From: Pseudomonas laurentiana
GTDB lineage: Bacteria; Pseudomonadota; Gammaproteobacteria; Pseudomonadales; Pseudomonadaceae
Assembly (NCBI RefSeq): GCF_014648275.1
Contig: NZ_BMQU01000005.1
Coordinates: forward strand, 124,001 to 188,000
DNA length: 64,000 nucleotides
Direction of reading: 5' to 3'
The notes under the pieces are model-generated. The model was not told the DNA's origin and ran no database searches. It was given only the letters and a program-made list of their open reading frames with translations. Shown piece by piece: positions 49,678 through 57,900 of this stretch. Each line of letters opens with the position of its first letter. Position 1 is the stretch's first letter. The translations under genes were made by a program, and so were the position numbers.

Positions 49678-49845
49678 CATCAGCGGGGTGTCAGCCAATA
49701 CGCGGCGCATGTATCGCAGGTAAAACCAACACCTAGAGCCGCGAGAAACGTCCTGCAAATTCCTCGGAAAAACCCTTAACTCCGAGAAATTCTTCAACCC
49801 AATGTTTATATCCTGATCACGCCGAGCCCCGTAAAATCGGGCCTC

Positions 49846-50550
49846 ATGAATACTTCTGGCAGCCGTTTGAAAGCCCTCCTGCGCGAGTGCAACCTGACCC
49901 CCTCCGACTTTGCCGCCCACCGCAAAGTGACACCGCAGCACGTCAACAACTGGTTCAACCGCGGCGTGCCGCTGGCACGTATCGACGAAATCGCAGAGCT
50001 TTTGTGCGTCTGCAGCAAATGGCTGCGCAGCGGTGAAGGGCCCAAGCATCCGCCACCCGCACCACGCGTGACCCCGACCGAGACCGAAGTCGAGCCACCC
50101 GACACCAGCCTGATGGCCGCACATAGAGAAGATGATGCGCGCCTGCCCTTCTACTGCGTGAAGGACAAACAGCTGAGCGTGATCACCGACCGCCACCTGC
50201 GCCTGCCCGCCTGCAGCCTGGAACGGCTTGGCGTCGACGCCGCACGGGCATTCTGCTTGAGCATGCCAGACACCAACATGGCGCCGCTGCTGTCACAGGG
50301 TGCGACCCTGGCAATCGACCGCAGCCTGACCCGTATCGTCGAAGGCGAACTCTACGCCCTGCTGCACAATGGCCGTCTGCGCATCCACACCCTCAGCCGA
50401 CTGCGGGGTGGTGCCATCGCCCTGCACAACTACGACAACCGGCAATTCCCCAGCGAAAGCTACAGCCCGGCCCAGGCCAAAATGCAGCACCTGGAAATCC
50501 TCGGCTGGGTCTTCTGGTGGGGACAACGACGCACCGAACGGCCAGCCTAA
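49846..50550 (+). CDS. XRE-family regulator with degenerate S24-like domain
   Basis: 234 residues: N-terminal Cro/CI helix-turn-helix (about 5-60; SDFAAHRKVTPQHVNNWFNRG), a Pro-rich linker (62-88), and a C-terminal LexA/CI-like domain (about 115-225). In active S24 proteins the serine sits in GDSM; the aligned segment here is DTNM (142-145), with Asn in place of Ser. The usual VKRL lysine segment reads IHTL, with His at 181. So self-cleavage should not occur, and the domain may serve dimerisation or ligand sensing. No phage genes are nearby. Confidence 0.8.
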   Translation: MNTSGSRLKALLRECNLTPSDFAAHRKVTPQHVNNWFNRGVPLARIDEIAELLCVCSKWLRSGEGPKHPPPAPRVTPTETEVEPPDTSLMAAHREDDARLPFYCVKDKQLSVITDRHLRLPACSLERLGVDAARAFCLSMPDTNMAPLLSQGATLAIDRSLTRIVEGELYALLHNGRLRIHTLSRLRGGAIALHNYDNRQFPSESYSPAQAKMQHLEILGWVFWWGQRRTERPA

Positions 50551-50709
50551 AGCGCTCAAGGTGAATTTCCACTAGGCATCACGCGCCATTGCCAGTATGC
50601 TACGCCGCACATTTAGCCCCTGGCAGCCGAGCGCCTGCCAACGGGTTTGGCGACGCAATACATTCGCGTCCAGCCACCTTCGGCCCTCGCGCCGACGCAA
50701 CGATTTGAA

Positions 50710-50776
50710 GGCGGTTGCGGCTTACCAAAAATAAGCCAAGACCGTCCCCGAGAAGCCGGCCACAAGCCGGCTTTTT
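50710..50776 (+). ncRNA. Structured RNA candidate ending in a terminator
   Basis: Stem GGCGGT/ACCGTC (50710-50715/50741-50746), symmetric internal loop (tgc/aag), inner stem GGCTTA/TAAGCC (50719-50724/50732-50737) and loop CCAAAAA, followed 6 nt later by a rho-independent terminator. The 5' end is not clear; the RNA could begin anywhere in 50570-50700. It could be an sRNA or the 3' UTR of the XRE gene. Confidence 0.5.
50753..50776 (+). terminator. Rho-independent terminator
   Basis: AAGCCGGC-cacaa-GCCGGCTT with TTTTT (50753-50776). It lies 203 nt after the XRE gene stop, leaving room for a small RNA between. Confidence 0.85.
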
Positions 50777-50808
50777 AATGCCCGAAATCCCCCATCAAGA
50801 CACACCGA

Positions 50809-51276
50809 TCAATGCGGCGCCTTCTCCAGCGCTTCACGCAGTGCCGCCGCCGTGGCGTATTCCTGTTGCGCGACCAATCGGCCGTTGTCCAGTTGCAGCC
50901 ACAGTACCTTGTCTTCGGCACCGGCATAACGGGTTGCCACGCGCGCGTCGCGGTCGAGGAGTACCCGGTAGTTGTAATCACGCATGGCGGGGATGGCGAA
51001 CATTTTTGCGATCAGTGCAGGCATGCGCTGGATGTCGGCAACGAACACGGTATGTCGTGCTTCCAGATAGCCCTTGGGACGGTCTTGCAGGGCCTCTTTC
51101 ACCAGTTTGGCGCCATCCATGCCACGGGCCACCAACAGGGTTCGGGTTTGATCATCGAGGCTGTAGGCCTGATCAAATTGATCGAGCAGGGTCCAGGGCG
51201 CCAGGCGCTCACCGACTTCGACCGCCTGGGCCAACAATGGCAACAGGCTCAACAGCAGAACCGACAGATATCTCAC
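50809..51276 (-). CDS. Exported conserved hypothetical protein
   Basis: 155 residues. Signal peptide MRYLSVLLLSLLPLLAQA, then a small globular domain with VGERLAPWTLLDQFDQAYSLDD, KGYLEARHTVFVADIQRMP and NGRLVAQQEYATAAALREALE. The pattern resembles thioredoxin-like/YtfJ-type periplasmic proteins, but no CxxC motif is present, so no redox activity is claimed. GTG start at 51276 with GAGG 8 nt upstream; the open frame upstream lacks a signal peptide. Function unknown. Confidence 0.65.
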   Translation of the reverse strand: MRYLSVLLLSLLPLLAQAVEVGERLAPWTLLDQFDQAYSLDDQTRTLLVARGMDGAKLVKEALQDRPKGYLEARHTVFVADIQRMPALIAKMFAIPAMRDYNYRVLLDRDARVATRYAGAEDKVLWLQLDNGRLVAQQEYATAAALREALEKAPH

Positions 51277-51337
51277 AGCACACCTCGTTGTAGTGGTTGC
51301 ACAGCCAGGCCCGCAGTCTACACCGCCGCGCATGCAC

Positions 51338-52552
51338 CTAGCCTTTCACGCATACCACTTGTCGCAGGGTATGCACCACTTCCACCAGATCACGCTGGGC
51401 CTGCATGACTGCGTCGATATCCTTGTAGGCCATGGGGATCTCATCGATCACGTCTTTGTCTTTGCGGCACTCGACGTGCGCGGTGGCACGCACCTGATCC
51501 TGGACGGTGAAGCGCTTCTTCGCCTGGGTGCGACTCATCACGCGCCCCGCACCGTGGCTGCAGGAGCAGAACGCTTCTTCGTTACCCAGCCCGCGGACGA
51601 TGAAGCTGCGTGCGCCCATCGACCCTGGAATGATCCCCAATTGGCCTTTTTGTGCAGAAACCGCGCCTTTGCGGGTGACCAACACCTCATGACCAAAGTG
51701 CTGCTCCTTCTGCACGTAGTTGTGGTGACAGTTCACCGCTTCAAGGTTGGCGTCGAAGGGTTTGCTGATCACCTTACGCGCGGCTTCGATCACCGCGTGC
51801 ATCATCAGCGCTCGGTTCTGTCGGGCAAAATCCTGGGCCCATTCCACGGCTTCGACGTAGTCGTGGAAATGCCGGCTGCCGTCCTCGAAGTAGGCCAGGT
51901 CTTTGTCCGGCAGATTGGCGATATGCTGGCGCATATCGGCTTGGGCCAGTTCGATGAACAGGTTGCCGATGGCGTTACCCACCCCACGCGAACCGCTGTG
52001 CAGCATGAACCAGACGCGATTGCTCTCGTCCAGGCATACCTCGATGAAATGGTTGCCTGTGCCCAAGGTTCCCAGGTGCTGACGGTTGTTGGTGCGCTCC
52101 AGCTTCGGGTACTTGTCGGTGATGGCCTTGAACCGGCCAGCCAGTGCCCGCCAGGCATGATCGGCCACGCCGGGGACGGTGTCCCAGGCGCCTTGATCGC
52201 GTCGGCCGAAGGTCTTGCCGTGCGGTACCGCCTTTTCGATGGCCGTACGCAAGCCGTGAAGGTTGTCCGGCAGGTCTGCTGCCTGCAATGAAGTGCGTGC
52301 GGCGATCATCCCGCAGCCAATGTCCACGCCTACCGCTGCCGGAATGATCGCTCCAAGGGTAGGAATCACACTGCCGATGGTCGAGCCTTTGCCCAGATGG
52401 ACATCCGGCATCACCGCCAGGTGCTTGAAGATGAACGGCAGTTTGGCGGTGTTGATCAACTGCTGCCGCGCCTCCTCCTCCACCGGCACGCCCTGGGTCC
52501 AGAGCTTGATCGGTTTGCCGTTGGCGACTTCGAGGATGTTCATGGTTTTCAT
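51338..52552 (-). CDS. rtcB: RNA-splicing ligase RtcB
   Basis: A GTP- and manganese-dependent ligase joining 3'-phosphate or 2',3'-cyclic phosphate RNA to 5'-OH ends. 404 residues and strongly like E. coli RtcB: HLAVMPDVHLGKGSTIGSV, the metal/active-site Cys in VGVDIGCGM, NCHHNYVQKE, the GMP-binding region FCSCSHGAGRVMSRTQAKK and the C-terminus LRQVVCVKG. The start is uncertain: 52552 has AAGG 8 nt upstream; 52543 aligns with the E. coli start; 52570 is the longest option. No rtcR or rtcA is adjacent, unlike E. coli. Confidence 0.93.
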   Translation of the reverse strand: MKTMNILEVANGKPIKLWTQGVPVEEEARQQLINTAKLPFIFKHLAVMPDVHLGKGSTIGSVIPTLGAIIPAAVGVDIGCGMIAARTSLQAADLPDNLHGLRTAIEKAVPHGKTFGRRDQGAWDTVPGVADHAWRALAGRFKAITDKYPKLERTNNRQHLGTLGTGNHFIEVCLDESNRVWFMLHSGSRGVGNAIGNLFIELAQADMRQHIANLPDKDLAYFEDGSRHFHDYVEAVEWAQDFARQNRALMMHAVIEAARKVISKPFDANLEAVNCHHNYVQKEQHFGHEVLVTRKGAVSAQKGQLGIIPGSMGARSFIVRGLGNEEAFCSCSHGAGRVMSRTQAKKRFTVQDQVRATAHVECRKDKDVIDEIPMAYKDIDAVMQAQRDLVEVVHTLRQVVCVKG

Positions 52553-52652
52553 CTGGCGGCCTTGCTGCATGGCGGGTTACTCAAGCTTCACCACACCATT
52601 CAACACCGGATACCGCCCACCGCACACTGAAATCTGATCGTCAGCGAGGGCT

Positions 52653-53861
52653 TCACTGCAACCCGAGCTGCCCACGCAGGAAGTCGTACAGACCAGACGC
52701 ACTTTTGCGGTAACCCTCGGCGGATAAATGCACCAGATCGTTACGGGCCAGGCCTTCAGCCTGCCAGTTGACGATCGAGCAGGGGCCACCCATGTACGCC
52801 TGCCAATCCCAGAACAGGCCGTTGAACTGCTTGGCGGCCTGACGCTGGATACGGATGATCTGGGCCAACGGTTGCGGCTGACGGGCGGCACAGGTACGCG
52901 CCTTGCGCTGCTTGATCGAGTCCGGTGGGCCGACCAACAGAATGGCGGCACGCGGCATGTTGCGGCGCAACTCGGCCAAGGTCTGGTTCAGATGGTCACG
53001 GTACTGGTTCAAGTCGAGCGTGTCGTCGAAGGCTTCGTTGGTACCGTAAGCCAGAATGATCAAATCCGGACGCAGCGCCTTGAAACTCTCCTGCCAGCCG
53101 GGCTGCCACTTATCCACAACATCCAGCCGCGCGCCGTTGATCCCCAGGGCGGAATAGGTCACACCGGCATTCTTCTGGCCCTGAATGTACCAGCCGCCCA
53201 GCGCCACATCCTTGCGGTTGCTCAAGGTGAGGTCCAACGGCAAGCTGACACTGTTAAACACCGGGCTGAAACGCCACTGCCCATTGGTTGCCGCCAGCAG
53301 ACGCCGGTTCTGGGTAGTGCCATCGCGGGCGAGCAATGTCGTGTTGGCCGTTGAGGTGTAAAGGGCCGACACGCGGTAACGCTGGGTCGTGGGCTCACGC
53401 GCTTCGATGCGTACGGCTGCGTTGGCCGTCAGCGGTAATGACAGGTAACCGCCCAAGGGAAACTGGGTGTTTTGCTGGTTCCGCGCCGAAACCAGCTCCC
53501 ACTGCCGCTTGGCCGCTTTGAGGATCACCGTCTCATAGCGCGTCCCTGGTACCGGCGAGCCTGCGACGAGGCCGATACCGCCATCACCATACTGGGCCTG
53601 TAACAGGCGACGCATTTCCCCGCTGAACAGGTCGGCCGCAGTGTGTGAGTCACCCAGTTGAACGATGTTGATGGGGGTGCGGTTTGCGCTGCGGAACTTG
53701 CCCGCCAACAGTGCCAGATTGCCGTTTGCAGGGGCCTGAGCCGCTTTTTGAGGCACCTGAAGTGGACGCGCTGCCGGCCCATTGACCGCCGCGACCGGGC
53801 TACAGCCCGGCAACGCGCAGATCAGTGCCACCAGGGCCAGGATGTTGTGCAATCGACGCAT
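52653..53861 (-). CDS. SGNH hydrolase lipoprotein, Ape1-like O-acetyl esterase candidate
   Basis: 402 residues. Lipobox LPGC gives a lipidated Cys20. SGNH block I is QLGDSHTAADLFSG (Ser72), then a beta-rich insert of about 100 residues (130-230), then block II GINGA, block III YGTNEAFDD and block V DLVHLS (Asp375, His378). An SGNH fold split by a carbohydrate-binding-like insert, in a lipoprotein, is the layout of Neisseria Ape1, which removes O-acetyl groups from MurNAc. It is last in a three-gene operon, 1 nt after the DUF459 gene. Confidence 0.75.
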   Translation of the reverse strand: MRRLHNILALVALICALPGCSPVAAVNGPAARPLQVPQKAAQAPANGNLALLAGKFRSANRTPINIVQLGDSHTAADLFSGEMRRLLQAQYGDGGIGLVAGSPVPGTRYETVILKAAKRQWELVSARNQQNTQFPLGGYLSLPLTANAAVRIEAREPTTQRYRVSALYTSTANTTLLARDGTTQNRRLLAATNGQWRFSPVFNSVSLPLDLTLSNRKDVALGGWYIQGQKNAGVTYSALGINGARLDVVDKWQPGWQESFKALRPDLIILAYGTNEAFDDTLDLNQYRDHLNQTLAELRRNMPRAAILLVGPPDSIKQRKARTCAARQPQPLAQIIRIQRQAAKQFNGLFWDWQAYMGGPCSIVNWQAEGLARNDLVHLSAEGYRKSASGLYDFLRGQLGLQ

Positions 53862-53862
53862 T

Positions 53863-54975
53863 TCAGTGTCCCGTCACGGTCAAGCCTGGGAAGGTGATCA
53901 TTGACAACACTTGCTGTGCAATGAGCTTCTGCCCGGTGGGGGTAAAGTGAATGCCGTCATCAACTCGGGTCTTGACCCGTTTGCCCTGGTCATCCTGCAA
54001 GGTATAGGAAAACTCATCAGCCTTGTAACCCAACACGCCGTTGGCAGAGACGTAATGCTGCTGGTAGCGCTTGGTCTGGGTTTCATAGAGCGTGCTCAAG
54101 TAGGCCATGGCACTGGACAGCTTGGTTTTCTGCATGTTCGGCGGGCCAACCCAAATCACTTGCACATCATGCGCGCGCGCCTGCTCAAGAATCGAGTCGA
54201 TACGCTGCCGGTACTGCTCCTCCCACTCGGCGGTTTTAAAGCGCAGGAACGGCTTACCTTTGGCGACCGGCATGTCCCAAGGATCATTCGGCCCAAGGAA
54301 CACGACCATCAGGCGAATGTTCGGCTGGCTCTGCAAGGTATTGGCCACCGTCTGTGGCCAGTTGAAAAAGCCCGGATAGGCAAGCCCGGTGCTCTGCTTG
54401 CTGAGGTTGACGCTCTTGATCTGGTAGCGCTTGTGCAAGGTATTGGCCAGGTGTGGCGCCACCCCTTGCATCAGCGAATCGCCGACCAGAAAGACTTCAT
54501 CGCCCGCCGACAGGGTCACCGGCATGGGTTGTATTGGCTGCGGAATGGGCGCAGGCAATGGCGTCGCCGCCACCTTGGCCGACTTGGCGACCTCATGCAC
54601 GGGGGCAACATGCACCGGGGCCGCATGCTTGCCGTCCAGCTTCACCGGCACGACAGGCGCAGAGGCAGGCATCGTCATTGTTTCACTAGCGGGAGCCTGC
54701 GCCACCATTGCTGGTGGATCAGATTGGGTCAGGCTTTCGATAACGCTGTCGCGGGCATTGCCCATGGCCTGAGTCAGGTTGCTTCCCATCCGCCAGGCCG
54801 AACTCTGACCCAGTAATGGCAGCTCACAGCCCTGGTGGTACTTCTGCTCGCAATAAAGGCGGATCGAGTCCTGGTTGAACCAGAACAACAGCAAGGTCGT
54901 CACCACAATGGCATACAGTACCCTGGCCGCGCCCACCTGCGTCTCGAACAGCTTGCTGGCACTAGAAACTTGCAT
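53863..54975 (-). CDS. Membrane-anchored DUF459/SGNH protein, PatB-like O-acetyltransferase candidate
   Basis: 370 residues: a short cytoplasmic start, one transmembrane helix (about 18-34), a periplasmic stalk with a Pro/Ala/His-rich stretch (85-153), and an SGNH/DUF459 domain with GDSLMQG (Ser167), FLGPNDPWDM and DDGIHFTPTG (Asp340, His343). The triad is complete. In Neisseria, PatB of this type transfers acetate to MurNAc after PatA exports it. The start at 54975 overlaps the MBOAT gene by 14 nt; the longer open frame upstream is a shadow of that gene. Confidence 0.78.
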   Translation of the reverse strand: MQVSSASKLFETQVGAARVLYAIVVTTLLLFWFNQDSIRLYCEQKYHQGCELPLLGQSSAWRMGSNLTQAMGNARDSVIESLTQSDPPAMVAQAPASETMTMPASAPVVPVKLDGKHAAPVHVAPVHEVAKSAKVAATPLPAPIPQPIQPMPVTLSAGDEVFLVGDSLMQGVAPHLANTLHKRYQIKSVNLSKQSTGLAYPGFFNWPQTVANTLQSQPNIRLMVVFLGPNDPWDMPVAKGKPFLRFKTAEWEEQYRQRIDSILEQARAHDVQVIWVGPPNMQKTKLSSAMAYLSTLYETQTKRYQQHYVSANGVLGYKADEFSYTLQDDQGKRVKTRVDDGIHFTPTGQKLIAQQVLSMITFPGLTVTGH

Positions 54976-56377
54976 AGATGAACCCCGGAACGCCCGATTG
55001 CGATGCAAAGATGACCAAGGAAATAAATACCCCCAATGGCACGGGGTACAACTGCCAAGGCAAGCGCGTGGTCGCGGCGAACAACTGGCGCAGACGCTCA
55101 ACCAGTTGCCGGTAGACAGCGATGTACAGCACGCAGGCCAGCAGCAAGGCACCTGTCGGCGAGAACAACGCTTCCAGACGCAAGCCAGCGATACCGGCAA
55201 GCATGTCCTTGGCATCATCGAGGCTGGCACAACGGAAGAAAATCCAGGCAAAAGCAACATAGTGGAAGGTCAGCAATCGCGCGGCGATCCCCGCGCCAGG
55301 CCAACGCATGGGCTGTGGCAACCAATAGGTCGACGCCTTGTACAGCGCCAACCCCAGACCGTGCAGCGCGCCCCAGATAATGAAATTGATGCTCGCGCCA
55401 TGCCAAAGCCCGGAGATCAGCATGGCTAGCAGCATGTTCAGGTTGCCGCGCCAGACACCCTGACGGTTACCGCCCAACGGGATGTACACGTAGTCGCGGA
55501 TAAAGGTCGACAGGCTGATGTGCCAGCGGCCCCAGAATTCCTTCAGGTTGTTCGCGGCATAGGGCGCATTGAAGTTGTCCGGCAAACGGAAGCCCAACAA
55601 CAAGGCAATACCTGTTACCAGGTTGGTGTAGCCACTGAAGTTGAAGTAGATCAGAAAGCTGTAGCCATAGACGCTGAGCAGAATCTGCTCAGCCGAGTAG
55701 CTGCTCGGTGTCTCGAAGACCGGGTCAACCCACTCACTGGCCAGCCAGGCGCTGAAGAAGAACAGCTTCACCACCGCTAATGCAATCAGCCCCAACGCGC
55801 GTTGCGGTTCCAGCACCTGACGCATCTGCCCGGCCTGGATCTGCGGCAACATGTGCGCGGCACGGTTCACCGGCCCAGCAATCAGGCTCGGGAAGAACGC
55901 CAGGTACAGGGCCAGGTCAAGCACAGGAGCGGGAGCCATCTCGCGACGGTTGATCGATACCAGGTAGCTGACCGAATGGAAGGTATAGAAGGACAGGCCA
56001 ATAGGCAGCAGGACTTCCAGAATGGGCAGCGACACGTCGAGCCCGGCACTGGCCAGCGCCGACTGAACGCCACCGACGAAGAACTCCTGGTACTTGAACA
56101 GGTAGAAACACCCCAGCACCAGCAGCGCAACCAGCCCGTAACTGAAGCGTCGTCCCGGATACCGCGCCCCCAGTAACCCCAGCAGATAGACCAGTGCGGT
56201 GTATCCCAACAGGATATAAAGAGAGTTCAGACTGAAGCTGGCGACAAGGCCATAACTGGCGGCCAGCAGCATGGCGTTCTGCAAGCGAACGCTCCAGCAG
56301 AGGCTCCAGTAGATAGCGAAAAACAGGATGAAGCAGAGGCCGAACTCGATCGAAAGGAAGCTCACAACGTAGTCCAT
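54962..56377 (-). CDS. MBOAT O-acyltransferase, PatA/AlgI-like
   Basis: 471 residues with about eleven transmembrane helices. MBOAT/AlgI signatures: FWGRWHISLSTFIRDYVYIPLGGNR (281-305) and SGLWHGASINFIIWGALHG with the invariant His326. It moves acetyl groups across the inner membrane for O-acetylation of a periplasmic glycan. It is first in the operon with the two SGNH genes; divergent from xseB. There are no alginate (algF, algJ) or cellulose (wss/bcs) genes in the window, so the acceptor is more likely peptidoglycan; that is an inference. Confidence 0.85.
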   Translation of the reverse strand: MDYVVSFLSIEFGLCFILFFAIYWSLCWSVRLQNAMLLAASYGLVASFSLNSLYILLGYTALVYLLGLLGARYPGRRFSYGLVALLVLGCFYLFKYQEFFVGGVQSALASAGLDVSLPILEVLLPIGLSFYTFHSVSYLVSINRREMAPAPVLDLALYLAFFPSLIAGPVNRAAHMLPQIQAGQMRQVLEPQRALGLIALAVVKLFFFSAWLASEWVDPVFETPSSYSAEQILLSVYGYSFLIYFNFSGYTNLVTGIALLLGFRLPDNFNAPYAANNLKEFWGRWHISLSTFIRDYVYIPLGGNRQGVWRGNLNMLLAMLISGLWHGASINFIIWGALHGLGLALYKASTYWLPQPMRWPGAGIAARLLTFHYVAFAWIFFRCASLDDAKDMLAGIAGLRLEALFSPTGALLLACVLYIAVYRQLVERLRQLFAATTRLPWQLYPVPLGVFISLVIFASQSGVPGFIYASF

Positions 56378-56607
56378 TACGCGACATCAGGAAGGGAGGG
56401 CCTTGCCGGGCAACGCCACAGCGCAAAGCGGCGGCAATTATGGCAGAGAGCCACAAGCCCTCACAATGACAGGCTCGCAGAAAAAGCAAGATAGTGGACA
56501 AAGGCTTTATGCAACAGAATGCGACGAAAGATCATCGGCACTGATTTGCTCCCCCTGCCCTGCTCTGCTAGTGTCGCGCCGTTTAAACCGCCACAGAGAC
56601 AGCCGCC

Positions 56608-56850
56608 ATGGCCCGAAAAAAAGCCGCCGTTGATTTCGAGCAATCCCTCGCCGACCTGCAAGCCCTGGTCGAACGGCTGGAGAACGGCGAACTGTCGCTG
56701 GAAGACTCGCTGACCGCCTTCGAACAAGGTATCCGTCTGACCCGTGACTGCCAGGGCGCCCTGGCACAGGCCGAGCAGAAAGTGCAGATCCTCCTCGAAC
56801 GCGATGGTGAGCTGGCCGCCGAACCCTTCAGCGCAGAGCAGCCGGAATGA
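56608..56850 (+). CDS. xseB: Exodeoxyribonuclease VII small subunit
   Basis: 80 residues, the normal size, with [26 protein letters not shown], the helical hairpin that caps XseA. Its stop overlaps the ispA ATG by 4 nt (ATGA), the conserved xseB-ispA-dxs arrangement. The 230-nt gap from the MBOAT gene must hold its promoter; I see no clear consensus. Confidence 0.94.
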   Translation: MARKKAAVDFEQSLADLQALVERLENGELSLEDSLTAFEQGIRLTRDCQGALAQAEQKVQILLERDGELAAEPFSAEQPE

Positions 56851-57734
56851 TCGCCCGCTACCAAGCCACCTGCCAGGCCCGTGTCGATGCGGCGCTGGAA
56901 CAGTTGTTTGTCGCCCCTTCAGCCGAACTCACCCGTCTCTACGCCGCCATGCGCTATAGCGTAATGAACGGTGGTAAACGGGTCCGCCCGCTGCTCGCCT
57001 ATGCCGCCTGCGAAGCCCTGGGGGCTGCAGCCGAGCAGGCTAACGGTGCGGCCTGTGCGGTTGAACTGATCCATGCCTATTCACTGGTTCACGATGACCT
57101 GCCGGCCATGGACGACGACGACCTGCGCCGGGGCCAGCCGACGACCCACAAAGCGTTCGATGAAGCCTGCGCGATCCTGGCCGGCGATGGCCTGCAAAGC
57201 CTGGCTTTCAGCGCCTTGCTCGACCCGCGCCTGAGCCCGCAGAGCGACAGCAACCGCCTGGCTATGGTCCAGACCCTGGCCCTGGCTGCCGGCCCGGCCG
57301 GGATGGTCGGTGGCCAAGCCATCGACCTGGGTTCCGTGGGCCTGAAACTTGACCAGCAAGCGCTTGAATTCATGCACCGGCACAAGACCGGTGCCCTGAT
57401 CGAAGCCAGCGTGCGCCTTGGCGCCCTGGCCAGCGCCCGCGCAAGCAGCGCCGATCTGGACGCCTTGCAGCGCTATGCCCAAGCGATCGGCCTGGCGTTC
57501 CAGGTGCAGGACGACATTCTCGACGTCGAAAGCGATACTGCCACCCTCGGTAAACGCCAAGGCGCGGATATCGCCCGCGACAAACCGACCTATCCGGCGC
57601 TGCTGGGCCTGGATGCTGCCAAGGCCTACGCATTGGAACTGCGTGATCATGCCCTGGAGGCGCTGGATGCTTTCGATGGCGCAGCCGAGCCTCTGCGCGA
57701 TCTGGCCCGCTACATCGTAGAACGTAAGAACTGA
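56847..57734 (+). CDS. ispA: Farnesyl diphosphate synthase
   Basis: Condenses IPP with DMAPP and GPP to farnesyl diphosphate. 295 residues. First Asp-rich motif [17 protein letters not shown], second [23 protein letters not shown] near the N-terminus and [10 protein letters not shown]. It works with dxs downstream to feed ubiquinone and undecaprenyl phosphate. Confidence 0.95.
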   Translation: MIARYQATCQARVDAALEQLFVAPSAELTRLYAAMRYSVMNGGKRVRPLLAYAACEALGAAAEQANGAACAVELIHAYSLVHDDLPAMDDDDLRRGQPTTHKAFDEACAILAGDGLQSLAFSALLDPRLSPQSDSNRLAMVQTLALAAGPAGMVGGQAIDLGSVGLKLDQQALEFMHRHKTGALIEASVRLGALASARASSADLDALQRYAQAIGLAFQVQDDILDVESDTATLGKRQGADIARDKPTYPALLGLDAAKAYALELRDHALEALDAFDGAAEPLRDLARYIVERKN

Positions 57735-57743
57735 GTGCAGCCC

Positions 57744-57797
57744 CTGTAGGCGTCGGCCTTGCCAGCAGTAAGACACATTGCCGGCAGGACCGACGCC
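57744..57797. repeat. REP-like long imperfect hairpin
   Basis: CTGTAGGCGTCGGCCTTGCC opens an 18-nt arm (57749-57766) that pairs imperfectly with 57780-57797 across a 13-nt loop. It sits 9 nt after the ispA stop and before dxs, and shares the CTGTAG...CTTGCC layout of the elements near 7946 and 49651. Confidence 0.55.
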
Positions 57798-57900
57798 GGT
57801 GGCAGACGATGCACAGGTGTCGCAGAAGCACCACGCAATGGGCAGTCATCACCGCAATAAGGTAAACTGCCGCCTCTCCACACCTATAACGATTCGCCTG

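Noticed and set aside
49669-50196. 175-codon minus-strand open frame over the XRE gene
   Set aside because: Antisense shadow; the plus frame has a recognisable HTH and S24-like domain.
50715-51293. Plus-strand 192-codon open frame
   Set aside because: It starts in the structured RNA and terminator and runs antisense to a gene with a clear signal peptide and ribosome site.
54976-55260. 95-codon N-terminal extension of the DUF459 gene
   Set aside because: Cys/Ser/Pro-rich nonsense that lies inside the MBOAT gene; the ATG at 54975 gives the expected membrane anchor.
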